Assembly: GCA_902493125.1 (NCBI GenBank)
Contig: CABUOF010000012.1
Location: forward strand, 1 to 38,013
Source of the DNA: an uncultured Collinsella sp.
GTDB taxonomy: Bacteria > Actinomycetota > Coriobacteriia > Coriobacteriales > Coriobacteriaceae
Length of the DNA: 38,013 bases
Reading direction: 5' to 3'
Both the position numbers and the translations under genes were made by a program. This document shows positions 7,642 through 14,988 of this stretch, one piece after another (positions within the stretch are counted from its first letter, which is position 1; each line of letters begins with the position of its first letter). The notes beneath the pieces are model-generated. The model saw only the letters and a list, made by a program, of their open reading frames with translations, did not search any database and was not told the origin of the DNA.

Positions 7642-8415
7642 ATGCTGCTCGCTATCGATATGGGAAACACGCAGACGGCCATGGGTCTGTTTGACGGAGA
7701 CGAGCTGGTGCAGTCGTGGCGCATGCCCACCGACCGCTCCTATACCGCCGACGAGATCCACGTGCGCCTGATGGGCTTCTTTAAGATGTACGACCTTTCG
7801 CTCGATGCGGTCGATGCGATCGCCTTTGCCGGCGTGGTTCCGCAGCTCTCACGTGAGTGGCACGCCGTTGCCGACCGCATCGCCGCGGACGCCATCGTCA
7901 TCGGACCGCAGACGGCCGCCGTGACCAAGCTGCGCGCGGCGCGTCCCCAGGCCGTAGGTGCCGACCGCGTCGCCAACGCCGTTGCGGCCGAGGCTTTCTA
8001 CGGCGCGCCGGCAATCGTGGTGGACTTTGGCACCGCGACCAATATCGACGTCATCGATGAGGACGGTTATTACATTGGCGGAGCGATTGCGCCGGGCATC
8101 CGCATCTCCATGGACGCGCTTGCCGCCCGTGCCGCTAAGCTCGCCAGCGTTCCGCTCGAGGCGCCCGAGCATGCCATCGGTCGCGACACCGAAGAGTGCA
8201 TCAAGGTCGGCGCCGTGATGGGCGCCGCCGCCATGGCTGAGGGCCTGGTCGCGCGCATGAAGCGCGAGCTGGGCCGCGAGGACGCCACCGTTATCGCCAC
8301 GGGCGGTCTCGCCGGCATCGTCGCCGATTCGACCGATGCCTTCGACGTGGTCGACGGGCAGCTCACCATCAAGGGTATCTGCGAAATCTACCGCCGCATG
8401 CAGGAGCTGGGATAG
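7642..8415 (+). CDS. coaX: Type III pantothenate kinase
   Basis: A 257-residue ASKHA-fold kinase performing the first step of coenzyme A synthesis (pantothenate + ATP to 4'-phosphopantothenate) in the cytoplasm. Diagnostic motifs are the N-terminal phosphate loop MLLAIDMGNTQTAMGLFDG, the VGADRVANAVAAEAF stretch near 110, VVDFGTATNIDVID near 130 (phosphate-2-type motif), GGAIAPGIRISMDAL near 150, and ATGGLAGIV near 225 (adenosine motif). Length and motif order match CoaX. The ATG at 7642 is preceded by GGGAG five bases upstream; an in-frame ATG at 7621 has no Shine-Dalgarno site. Many CoaX genes sit beside birA; here a birA-like gene lies 1.5 kb away on the other strand. The palindrome just beyond the stop probably terminates it. 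Confidence 0.93.
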   Translation: MLLAIDMGNTQTAMGLFDGDELVQSWRMPTDRSYTADEIHVRLMGFFKMYDLSLDAVDAIAFAGVVPQLSREWHAVADRIAADAIVIGPQTAAVTKLRAARPQAVGADRVANAVAAEAFYGAPAIVVDFGTATNIDVIDEDGYYIGGAIAPGIRISMDALAARAAKLASVPLEAPEHAIGRDTEECIKVGAVMGAAAMAEGLVARMKRELGREDATVIATGGLAGIVADSTDAFDVVDGQLTIKGICEIYRRMQELG

Positions 8416-8446
8416 AGTAAACGCCAGGTCGCAGCAACCAGCCGCC

Positions 8447-8500
8447 AATCCTATTCCTCAAAATCGAAAATTTTTCAGTTTTGAGGAATAGGATTTTTTG
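8447..8500. repeat. Palindrome copy 1 between coaX and the AAA ATPase; likely bidirectional terminator
   Basis: Perfect 17-bp arms (8447-8463 and 8479-8495) with core CTATTCCTCAAAA / TTTTGAGGAATAG around a CGAAAATTTTTCAG-type centre, ending in a T run on the plus strand. The 41-bp core (8451-8491) recurs at 9724-9764 and 9810-9850. Because it separates convergent genes it can serve as terminator for both. Confidence 0.8.
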
Positions 8501-9697
8501 CTAAGCCTCGCCGCACAACCACCTCGCCAGGTCCACGATCTGCACCCCATCGCGATCCGTGGCCTCGTGATGCGTGCGGGCAAGAATCATCTTGGGATAC
8601 GCATCGCCAATGCTCAGCAGTGGCGAAATCTCGCGTTCAAACGTCTTATCCGAGCTGATGTCGTCGCTCACCTGAATGTAGAGCTTCTCGCTTCGCTTGA
8701 TTGCTACAAAGTCTATTTCCTTTTTATAGAGCACACCGACGTATACCTCGTATCCGCGGCGCAGCAGCTCGATGGCCACCATGTTCTCGTATACGCGTCC
8801 CCAATCCATATCACGTGTGCCAAGCAGTGCGTATTTGAACGCGTGGTCTGCCAGGTAATACTTCTCGCCGCTCTTAAGGTATTTTTTGCCGCGAATGTCG
8901 TACCGACGAACTTTATAGAAGGCAAACGCATCGCACAGGTACCCCATGTACGTGCCGACCGTCTTGTTCGTAATCTTTAGCCCATCCGCATTCAAAACAT
9001 CTGTAATGTTGCGTGCCGACGTTATGTTGGAGACGTTGTCCATCATGTAATCGGCAATGCGCAGCAGTGCCGATTCGTTTCTCACGTTATGCCGCTGCAC
9101 GATATCCCTCACGATGAGCGTTTTGAAGACATTGGAGAGATATTGGTAGCGCTGCTCCTGCAGTGGATAAGGGTAAGAGCCGGACATACCGCCGGTTCTC
9201 GCGTACTCATCGAAGTCGCGATCGACCTCGCCCTCGTCACTATAGAAGCGATACTCCTCAAACGAGAATGGGAAAACCTCGATCTCGAACGTGCGCCCCG
9301 TAAAGAGCGTCGACAGATCGCTCGACAGCAAAAAGGCGTTCGATCCGGTGATGAAGATGTCGTACTGCTCGGATGCATGGAGGCTGTTGATCGCGCGTTC
9401 AAAGCCGTCGCACATCTGAACCTCGTCGATAAGCAGGAAGTTTTGCTTGTCGGACACTCGATGCTCTTTCACATAGGCGAGCAGGGCATGATATTCGAGC
9501 AGGCCCTCGAACTCGTCGAGGTTGTAATTGATATGGATGACATTCGAATTGGACAGATTTGCCTCCACGTAATCGCGGAGGGCCTCGAGCAATTTTGACT
9601 TACCGCTACGGCGAATGCCCGTTATGACCTTGATGTCCGGTACGCCAATAAGGCTCGTCAACGTGTCCATATATGACGTTCTATTGATGAGTTTCAT
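8501..9697 (-). CDS. AAA-family ATPase with C-terminal DUF4143 domain
   Basis: A 398-residue protein of the AAA_14/DUF4143 group. The ATPase part has Walker A GIRRSGKSKLLEAL near residue 27-40, Walker B NFLLIDEVQMCDGFERAI near 88-105 and the sensor-like DIFITGSNAFLLSSDLSTLFTGR near 113-135. The C-terminal part (residues 200-398) contains KYYLADHAFKYALLG, the conserved GRVYENMVAIELLRRGYEVYVG stretch and a nuclease-like strand pair EIDFVAIKRSEKLYIQVS, which suggests a PD-(D/E)xK-type fold. The biological role of this very widespread family is poorly known; links to DNA handling and defence are inference only. ATG 9697 has GGGAGG five bases upstream. The GC content is clearly lower than that of the neighbours and three copies of one palindrome surround it, both hints of horizontal acquisition. 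Confidence 0.85.
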   Translation of the reverse strand: MKLINRTSYMDTLTSLIGVPDIKVITGIRRSGKSKLLEALRDYVEANLSNSNVIHINYNLDEFEGLLEYHALLAYVKEHRVSDKQNFLLIDEVQMCDGFERAINSLHASEQYDIFITGSNAFLLSSDLSTLFTGRTFEIEVFPFSFEEYRFYSDEGEVDRDFDEYARTGGMSGSYPYPLQEQRYQYLSNVFKTLIVRDIVQRHNVRNESALLRIADYMMDNVSNITSARNITDVLNADGLKITNKTVGTYMGYLCDAFAFYKVRRYDIRGKKYLKSGEKYYLADHAFKYALLGTRDMDWGRVYENMVAIELLRRGYEVYVGVLYKKEIDFVAIKRSEKLYIQVSDDISSDKTFEREISPLLSIGDAYPKMILARTHHEATDRDGVQIVDLARWLCGEA

Positions 9698-9723
9698 TGG
9701 TGCCTCCCTGCGGTCTTCTATCG

Positions 9724-9764
9724 CTATTCCTCAAAAACGAAAATTATTCAGTTTTGAGGAATAG
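9724..9764. repeat. Palindrome copy 2, upstream of the AAA ATPase
   Basis: 13-bp perfect arms (CTATTCCTCAAAA at 9724-9736, complement at 9752-9764) around an ACGAAAATTATTCAG centre. It lies 27 bases upstream of the ATPase start codon, so it could be an operator or lie within the promoter or leader. Confidence 0.75.
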
Positions 9765-9809
9765 ACTCTGCAACGAATATACCTCGTTAAAGGCCGAGCT
9801 GGCTTAATT

Positions 9810-9850
9810 CTATTCCTCAAAATCGAAAGATTTTCAGTTTTGAGGAATAG
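9810..9850. repeat. Palindrome copy 3, upstream of the AAA ATPase
   Basis: Same 41-bp unit with identical 13-bp arms (9810-9822 and 9838-9850); the centre reads TCGAAAGATTTTCAG. It is separated from copy 2 by 45 bases. Confidence 0.75.
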
Positions 9851-9872
9851 GGTGCTGACAACCCATTCCCCA

Positions 9873-9917
9873 GACAACAAGACCCTCCCCGGCACAGCCG
9901 AGGAGGGTCTTGTTGTC
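9873..9917 (-). terminator. Long hairpin downstream of the biotin-ligase-like gene
   Basis: Perfect 16-bp arms (9873-9888 and 9902-9917; GACAACAAGACCCTCC and its complement) around a 13-base loop, 30 bases past the stop codon. The tail beyond the stem is not a clean T run, so it may act as terminator or RNA-stabilising end. Confidence 0.6.
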
Positions 9918-9947
9918 ATCGCTATCTTTGAGCGCGGGCGCCTCGCG

Positions 9948-10649
9948 TTACAGTCCGCGAATCCGTACGGCCTCGGGCGGAAATTCCTGCTCGCCGGCAT
10001 CAGTCTTGATGGTCGCACGACCCCAGATGTCCAGGCCCGCAAACACACCGACCGCAAGCGGCAAACCGTTGGGCGACACCGCCGCGACCTGACGACCCAG
10101 CAGCGGCACCATATCGAAATACTCGCCCAGCACCGGGGCCAGCGGGCCGGCAGCGCCCTGCGGTGTGTTGGCGGCAACCGCCCAGGCGTCAACGCGAGCG
10201 AGCACCGCCGCGGCCAGCGCCTCGACCAGTACCTCGTCGCCCATATCCAAGCCGAGCTCGTTCAGTGCTGTGCGCTCAACATCCACCGTCACCGCGGCAA
10301 ATATACCCGCGGCACCGGCACCGCCGTTCACGGCAACACGCGCGAGTGACGTCTCAAACGCAGGCGCGCCGCACACGATATCGCTCGGCCACTGGATACC
10401 CACCTTGCCGGCAAGGCCCAACCCCGGCGTCGAAGCCGTGCCCACGAGCGCATCCATCATGCCCATCGCGGCCACAAACGGCAGGCCGTGGAAGGCGTGC
10501 ATATTCACATCGGGGCGCACGACCAGCGAAAACGTCAGCGAAGCATCGCCCGCGCTCCACGCGCACCAGCCCGCGGACACGCCCTCGCGGCCCGCGTCAC
10601 GCGCCGCGTCGAGCTCGGTGCCAGCGGCAACAGTATTCATCTCGATCAT
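9948..10649 (-). CDS. Biotin-protein-ligase-like protein lacking the catalytic loops
   Basis: A 233-residue protein with the general course of a biotin ligase: SLVVRPD near residue 45, KVGIQWPSDIVCG near 85 (compare KWPNDI), a hydrophobic GAAGIFAAVTVDVE strand, and the C-terminal Tudor-like domain EYFDMVPLLGRQVAAVSPNG...GVFAGLDIWGRATIKT near 175-220. Two hallmarks are missing. The biotin/ATP loop GRGRxGR is replaced by a short REGVSAGWCAWSAG segment, and the K-L-x-G-I-L motif is absent. No N-terminal DNA-binding domain is present. It may therefore be a non-catalytic homologue or have changed activity. Its ATG directly abuts the original stop of the FolK part (TAGATG), so it belongs to the folP-folK operon. 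Confidence 0.6.
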   Translation of the reverse strand: MIEMNTVAAGTELDAARDAGREGVSAGWCAWSAGDASLTFSLVVRPDVNMHAFHGLPFVAAMGMMDALVGTASTPGLGLAGKVGIQWPSDIVCGAPAFETSLARVAVNGGAGAAGIFAAVTVDVERTALNELGLDMGDEVLVEALAAAVLARVDAWAVAANTPQGAAGPLAPVLGEYFDMVPLLGRQVAAVSPNGLPLAVGVFAGLDIWGRATIKTDAGEQEFPPEAVRIRGL

Positions 10650-12342
10650 CTACATGCGCCCCAATTCGCCCACGATATGGCCCACGCGGTCCTCGGGCTC
10701 CTTGACCTCGACGCCGTTGTAGCGGAAGAACCGCGCCGGATCGTGCATCAGATCCTCGAGCGGCACCAGCACAAAGTCGCAGCTTTTTGCCGCCGTGGGT
10801 CTCGCCGTCCATCCACAGCAGGTCCAAGTCGATGGTGCGCGGGCCGTTGGCCTTGGCCTTTTTGGAACGGTCGCGGCCCAGCTCGGCCTCGATCTTCATG
10901 AGCTCGTCGAGAAGCACCAACGGCGCCAGCTCGGTCTTAATCTCGATGACGGCGTTGGCAAACGCATCCTGGCGCATCTCGTAGGCCGGCTCGCTCTCGT
11001 AGATCTTGGAGGAGTTGGACACGCAGGTGAGTGGAATCTCGGCAATCATGTCGCGTGCGGCGCGGATGTTGTCACAGCGATGCCCCAGGTTGGAGCCCAC
11101 GGCCACAAACGCGCGGCGCGGCTGCGGCTTGGCAACCGCCCAGTAGCCGTTCAGGAACTGCGCAAAACCCGCGGCGTCGTGCACGCGCACGATGTTGGCA
11201 CCGGCCTGGATGGCGCCCAGGCACACGCCAAACGTAGCGGCATCGCGCTCGGCGGCCTCGGTCACGCCCGAGACGGCGCCCACAAAGCGCTTGCGCGATA
11301 CGGCGCACATGAGCGGATAGCCCAGTGACGCCATCTTGGCAGTCTCGCGCTGGATGACGATGTCCTCGTTGGCCGTCTTGCCAAAGCCCGGACCGGGATC
11401 GATGCAGATGCGGTCGCGCGACACGCCGGCGTGGATGAGCGCGCGGGCCTGGTCGGACAGAAAGCCCATGACGCGGCGCATGATGGGCGCCGAATCGGGC
11501 AGGGTAAAGCGGCGGAGCTGCGAGGTGGGCACGTAGGCTTCCTCGCGGCGGGCGCTGCGGCGCATCATGGCGGCCAGGTGGTCATTGGGCTCCGATGCGG
11601 CCTCGGGCGCGGGCGCGACGGCCTCGGCGGCAGTAGCCTGCTCGGTGGCGGGCGCCTCCTGCTCGCTTGCGGGCTCAGACGTGGGCTCCGGTTCACCAAA
11701 CGGCAGCGAGGGCTGCACCACGCCACCCGGGAGCTTCGCCTCGGGCTTAGGGTCGCCCAGCAGCTTGCCACGGCGACGGCGGGCAGGCTTCTCCGCCTCG
11801 CGCGCGGCCTCAGCAGCCGCTTCGCGCGCCTTCTCGGCAACAAACGCCGCGGCCGAGGTATCGAGCTGCACCGTCGCGTGCGTACGAGCGGGCGCGGCGA
11901 CCTCGCCGGCATGCATCACGATGACGCCGCAGGTGCTCGTCTTAACAAACTCGACCATCTTGGGGTCGGTGAAGCCGGTCACGTCGTTGACGATCGAGGC
12001 GCCGCAGCGCACGGCCGCCTTGGCAACCGCCACGTGACGCGTGTCGATCGAGACGATGGCGCCCTCCTTGGCCAGCGCGCGCACCACGGGCAGCACGCGG
12101 CGAGCCTCCTCGTCGGGATTGACCGGGGTAAAACCAGGGCGCGTGGACTCGCCGCCTACGTCGATGATGTCGGCGCCGGCGTCGAGCATCGCCAGGCCGT
12201 ACTCGATGGCGGCATCCGGGTCGAAGTGCTCCCCGCCATCGCTAAACGAATCGGGCGTCACGTTGAGGACGCCCATGATGCGCGGGCGGTCGAAGCTGAG
12301 TTCGTACTTTCCGCACCGCCATGTCTTGCTATCGTTCGCCAT
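10597..12342 (-). CDS. folP: Dihydropteroate synthase fused to a frameshifted HPPK (FolP-FolK)
   Basis: The first part is an apparently complete dihydropteroate synthase (pABA + dihydropterin-PP to dihydropteroate): MGVLNVTPDSFSDGG, IDVGGESTRPG, IVSIDTRHVAVAKA, IVNDVTGF, CIDPGPGFGKTANED, CAVSRKRFVG and IVRVHDAAG. A 115-residue Ala/Glu/Pro-rich stretch (about residues 165-285) interrupts it after VIVMHAG. From about residue 405 a pterin pyrophosphokinase (FolK) follows: RRAFVAVGSNLGHR, IYESEPAYEM, NGPRTIDLDLLW. Near codon 520 the frame is lost: the PHPR-containing segment is missing and the frame as read ends in unrelated sequence at 10597, overlapping the next gene. The ATG at 12342 has AGGAGG six bases upstream. 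Confidence 0.82.
   Translation of the reverse strand: MANDSKTWRCGKYELSFDRPRIMGVLNVTPDSFSDGGEHFDPDAAIEYGLAMLDAGADIIDVGGESTRPGFTPVNPDEEARRVLPVVRALAKEGAIVSIDTRHVAVAKAAVRCGASIVNDVTGFTDPKMVEFVKTSTCGVIVMHAGEVAAPARTHATVQLDTSAAAFVAEKAREAAAEAAREAEKPARRRRGKLLGDPKPEAKLPGGVVQPSLPFGEPEPTSEPASEQEAPATEQATAAEAVAPAPEAASEPNDHLAAMMRRSARREEAYVPTSQLRRFTLPDSAPIMRRVMGFLSDQARALIHAGVSRDRICIDPGPGFGKTANEDIVIQRETAKMASLGYPLMCAVSRKRFVGAVSGVTEAAERDAATFGVCLGAIQAGANIVRVHDAAGFAQFLNGYWAVAKPQPRRAFVAVGSNLGHRCDNIRAARDMIAEIPLTCVSNSSKIYESEPAYEMRQDAFANAVIEIKTELAPLVLLDELMKIEAELGRDRSKKAKANGPRTIDLDLLWMDGETHGGKKLRLCAGAARGSDARSGAVLPLQRRRGQGARGPRGPYRGRIGAHVDDRDEYCCRWHRARRGA
10650..10783 (-). pseudogene. folK: Out-of-frame C-terminal remnant of FolK
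   Basis: In a different frame from the rest of folP-folK, this stretch encodes SCDFVLVPLEDLMHDP followed by ARFFRYNGVEVKEPEDRVGH and a stop TAG at 10650-10652. FVLxPLxDhhxDP is the normal FolK C-terminal motif. The join at about 10776-10785 lacks the PHPRxxxR segment expected between DGETHGGKKLR and DFVL, so roughly 29 bases appear deleted (2 modulo 3). The stop abuts the ATG of the next gene (TAGATG), showing that this was the original reading frame of the operon. Real mutation or assembly error cannot be told apart here. Confidence 0.78.
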
Positions 12343-12350
12343 GAACATCC

Positions 12351-12392
12351 TCCTAAAATGCCCGCGCCGCCGCGCCTGGGCGTCGGCGGCGG
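12351..12392 (-). terminator. GC-rich hairpin between sir2 and folP
   Basis: Minus strand: a 13-14 bp stem of CCGCCGCCGACGC with GCGCGGCGGCGCGG (one bulge, few mismatches), 4-base loop, then GCATTTTAGG. It follows the Sir2 gene and ends immediately before the folP Shine-Dalgarno site, so it could terminate Sir2 transcripts or attenuate folP. Confidence 0.45.
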
Positions 12393-12416
12393 GGTTGTTT
12401 TGCAATCAGTCTTTCT

Positions 12417-12422
12417 ATTGTA
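12417..12422 (-). promoter_or_regulatory. Probable -10 box for folP
   Basis: TACAAT on the minus strand 75 bases upstream of the folP ATG, between the Sir2 stop and the hairpin. A TTGCGT lies 19 bases further upstream inside the Sir2 end. Spacing is long, so confidence is limited. Confidence 0.38.
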
Positions 12423-12436
12423 TCCGCGCGCACGGG

Positions 12437-13189
12437 CTAGAACGCAAACGCGGCCGCGATGTCGCAAGAAATCAGCAGGTCGGCATTTGCATCCTGATCG
12501 GTGGGAGCAAGATTGCAAATGGCCAGCGTATCGCCGGTAAAGTAGCGCGTAAGGCCCGCCGCCGGATACACCACGAGCGAGGTCCCGCCCACAATGAGGG
12601 CATCGGCCGCAGCGATGGCGGCAACGGCACCGGTCAGCACGTGCTCGTCGAGCGGCTCCTCGTAGAGCACCACATCGGGCTTAATGCGCCCGCCGCACGC
12701 GGGGCACACGGGCACGCCCGCGGCATCCTCGTGCTCGCGCGCGCAAATCCATTCGGCGCTGTAGACCGCGCCGCACGACTGGCAAATGTTGCGATGGACC
12801 GATCCGTGCAGCTCGAACACGCGCTGCGAGCCCGCTATCTGATGCAGGCCGTCGATGTTTTGCGTCACCACGGCATTTAGCTTGCCGGCGTGTTCCAGCT
12901 CGGCCAGCTTGGTGTGGCAGCGGTTGGGCTTGGCGCCAAGCGCGATCATCTTGGTGCGGTAGAAGTCGAAGAACTCGGCCGGATGCACCTCGTAAAAGCT
13001 ATGCGAGAGCATGGTCTCGGGCGGATAGGCAAACTGCTGGTGATATAGGCCGTCCACGCTGCGGAAATCGGGGATGCCGCTCGCCGTGGAAACACCCGCG
13101 CCGCCAAAGAAGACCACGCGCTTGTGGGTGTCGAACAGCTCCGCCAGCGCGGCGGAGGCCTGCTTGGGATCCGATACTGCCTGCGTCAT
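12437..13189 (-). CDS. cobB: Sir2-family NAD-dependent protein deacylase
   Basis: A 250-residue sirtuin that removes acyl groups from lysines using NAD+. Visible features: the NAD-binding FFGGAGVSTASGIPDFRS near residue 28, TQNIDGLHQIAG near 107, the catalytic His in FELHGSVHRN near 124, a zinc-binding set CQSC...CPAC (two CxxC pairs), KPDVVLYEEPLD near 170, and GGTSLVVYPAAGL near 200. Length fits a class U/III bacterial sirtuin. The ATG at 13189 has GAGGA five bases upstream, giving an N-terminus MTQAVSDPKQ; upstream in-frame codons lie in a region without Shine-Dalgarno support. It is transcribed divergently from the exonuclease III gene. Confidence 0.93.
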   Translation of the reverse strand: MTQAVSDPKQASAALAELFDTHKRVVFFGGAGVSTASGIPDFRSVDGLYHQQFAYPPETMLSHSFYEVHPAEFFDFYRTKMIALGAKPNRCHTKLAELEHAGKLNAVVTQNIDGLHQIAGSQRVFELHGSVHRNICQSCGAVYSAEWICAREHEDAAGVPVCPACGGRIKPDVVLYEEPLDEHVLTGAVAAIAAADALIVGGTSLVVYPAAGLTRYFTGDTLAICNLAPTDQDANADLLISCDIAAAFAF

Positions 13190-13302
13190 ATGAGTCCTCA
13201 GTCCGTGTCTCCGGGACGGCGGCGTTCGCACTATCACTCGCGGACTACGCCCCGCCCCTGTTGCGCTAATCTTAAGCCTGCCAACCCCGTCGAAAGGACA
13301 CC

Positions 13303-14121
13303 ATGCCTCAGACTTACACTTTCGCCTCGTGGAACGTCAACGGCCTGCGCGCCGTTCTCAAAAAGGACCCGAGCTTTATCCAGATCGCGCAAGAACTCGA
13401 CGTCGATATCTTGGCGCTGCAAGAGACCAAACTGCAAGAGGGCCAGGTCGATATTGACCTGCCCGGCTATCATCAAACCTGGAGCTACGCCGAGCGTAAA
13501 GGCTATTCGGGCACCGCGGTCTTTAGCCGCCAGGAACCGCTGCGCGTGCTGCACGCCGACGCGCTGCTACCCTACGCCGGCGAGGGCGAGGCGGCCGAGC
13601 TCGTCGCCCAAGCCACAACCGAGGGCCGCGTCTGCGCGCTCGAGTTCGACAAGTTTTGGTTTGTGGATGTCTACACGCCTAACGCCCAAAACGAGCTCGC
13701 CCGCATCGACGTGCGCATGGCCTGGGACGATGCCTATCGCGGCTTTTTGAGCGCGCTTGAACGCGAGACCGGCAAGCCCGTCGTAACCTGTGGCGACTTT
13801 AACGTGGCGCACGAGGAGATCGACCTTAAGAACCCCAAGTCCAACCGCGGCAACGCCGGCTTTTCGGACGAGGAACGCGGCAAGTTTACCGAGCTGCTCA
13901 ACGCCGGGTTTACCGATACCTGGCGCGCGGCAAACCCCGACGTCGAGGGCGTCTACAGCTGGTGGAGCTACCGCTTTAATGCCCGCAAGAACAACGCCGG
14001 CTGGCGCATCGATTATTTCCTGGTGAGCGACGCAATCGCCGGCAATGTGCGCGACGCCGGCATCCGTGGCGATATCTTTGGCAGCGACCACTTCCCCGTC
14101 ACCCTTACGCTAGAACTCTAG
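13303..14121 (+). CDS. xth: Exodeoxyribonuclease III
   Basis: A 272-residue member of the AP-endonuclease/exonuclease III family for base-excision repair. Catalytic and metal-binding motifs are SWNVNGLRA (residue 9), ILALQETKLQ near 36 with the metal-binding Glu, VDVYTPNAQ near 119, CGDFNVAHEEIDLKNP near 160, YSWWSYRFNARKNNAGWRID near 220, and the terminal GSDHFPVTLTL with the catalytic Asp-His. AAAGGA lies six bases before the ATG. The gene is single, divergent from sir2, and is followed by a region with two imperfect hairpins. Confidence 0.95.
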   Translation: MPQTYTFASWNVNGLRAVLKKDPSFIQIAQELDVDILALQETKLQEGQVDIDLPGYHQTWSYAERKGYSGTAVFSRQEPLRVLHADALLPYAGEGEAAELVAQATTEGRVCALEFDKFWFVDVYTPNAQNELARIDVRMAWDDAYRGFLSALERETGKPVVTCGDFNVAHEEIDLKNPKSNRGNAGFSDEERGKFTELLNAGFTDTWRAANPDVEGVYSWWSYRFNARKNNAGWRIDYFLVSDAIAGNVRDAGIRGDIFGSDHFPVTLTLEL

Positions 14122-14180
14122 CCCCAAGTAATTCCTGGGGGGACAGAGGAAAACAGATTGTGTGGCCCCTCTCCCCCTAT
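14122..14180. other. Imperfect hairpins after xth with a GGGGACAG core
   Basis: CCCCAAGTAATTCCTGGGG directly after the stop and an imperfect pairing of GGGGGACAGAGG with CCCCTCTCCCCC further on. Neither has a clean T tail. The GGGGACAG word recurs in other intergenic hairpins of this window. Confidence 0.35.
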
Positions 14181-14183
14181 AAG

Positions 14184-14246
14184 TTGCGGTGGAATAGTTC
14201 CTGTTTGGGCAGCAAATAGCCAAAAACGAGAACTATTCCACCGCAA
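14184..14246. repeat. Inverted repeat with 17-bp perfect arms between convergent xth and ECF genes
   Basis: Arms at 14184-14200 (TTGCGGTGGAATAGTTC) and 14230-14246 are perfect complements around a 29-base centre. No T tail is attached. It lies between two convergent genes and could fold in either transcript. Confidence 0.7.
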
Positions 14247-14270
14247 GTTCGTGAGGGAATGCGAAATGCC

Positions 14271-14984
14271 TTACAGCCCGTATTTCACGACGACACGGTT
14301 AATGCGGCGACACCAAGGCTTGTACAAGGCGGCCAAAAACACGCAGGTCGCAAGGCCGTGCGTAATATCGAACGGCACTGCCGTGGCAAGACGCGCCGCG
14401 GCACCCGCCCAAGTAAGCGGCTGTACAAAACCAATGATGTCATACGCGTTGATCACGACGCCATAGAGCAGGCCCGACGCAAAGCCGTACGCCAGCAGCG
14501 CTGGCATGCGCACGGTGCCGTCGGCGCGGTCGAACGCACCCGCATACGCCAGCACACCGCCAACGTATCCCACGAGCCCCCAGGCATACATCTGCCACGG
14601 CGTCCACATGCCCTGCCCAAAAAAGAAATTGCTGGTCAGCGCTGCCAGCGCGCCAACCATAAAACCATTGCGGCGACCAAGCGTCGCCCCCGCGATAATG
14701 GCGATGGCGCTCACCGGTTTAAAGTCGGGAATGGGCCCAAACAGGATGCGCCCCGCCGCCGCCAGCGCCGCCAGCACCAGCGTGGGCATAATCTGGCGCA
14801 AACCCGGACGAGATGCCTCGTAACCCGCAAAGAACAACGCAAGCACCAGCGCCACCACAATCAGCATGGCCAACGCCGCCTGCTCAACACCCGCCAGCAA
14901 CGCCGCAGCCATCACTGCGGGAACCGCCAGCAGCAGCGGTATCTCCAGTTTTGCGAGTAGGCGCGCGGCGCGATAATCCGTCAT
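14271..14984 (-). CDS. ECF transporter substrate-binding membrane subunit (S component)
   Basis: A 237-residue, six-helix membrane protein of the ECF S-component family that captures a vitamin or cofactor precursor for the ECF transporter. The segment ILFGPIPDFKPVSAIAIIAG followed by LGRRNGFMVGALAALTSNFF and FGQGMWTPWQMYAWGLVGYV (residues about 80-140) is typical of this family. Substrate cannot be assigned from sequence alone. The ATG at 14984 begins five bases after the stop of the ATPase gene; the Shine-Dalgarno site is weak (GATGGG), suggesting coupling. Gene order on the minus strand is T, A-A, S. Confidence 0.8.
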   Translation of the reverse strand: MTDYRAARLLAKLEIPLLLAVPAVMAAALLAGVEQAALAMLIVVALVLALFFAGYEASRPGLRQIMPTLVLAALAAAGRILFGPIPDFKPVSAIAIIAGATLGRRNGFMVGALAALTSNFFFGQGMWTPWQMYAWGLVGYVGGVLAYAGAFDRADGTVRMPALLAYGFASGLLYGVVINAYDIIGFVQPLTWAGAAARLATAVPFDITHGLATCVFLAALYKPWCRRINRVVVKYGL

Positions 14985-14988
14985 CCCA

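Noticed and set aside
8447..9850. CRISPR-like array from the three palindrome copies
   Set aside because: Only three copies, with a 1.2-kb gene between the first and second; no regular spacers and no cas genes.
11431..12540. Plus-strand frame opposite folP
   Set aside because: Gly/Arg/His-rich and antisense to FolP motifs.
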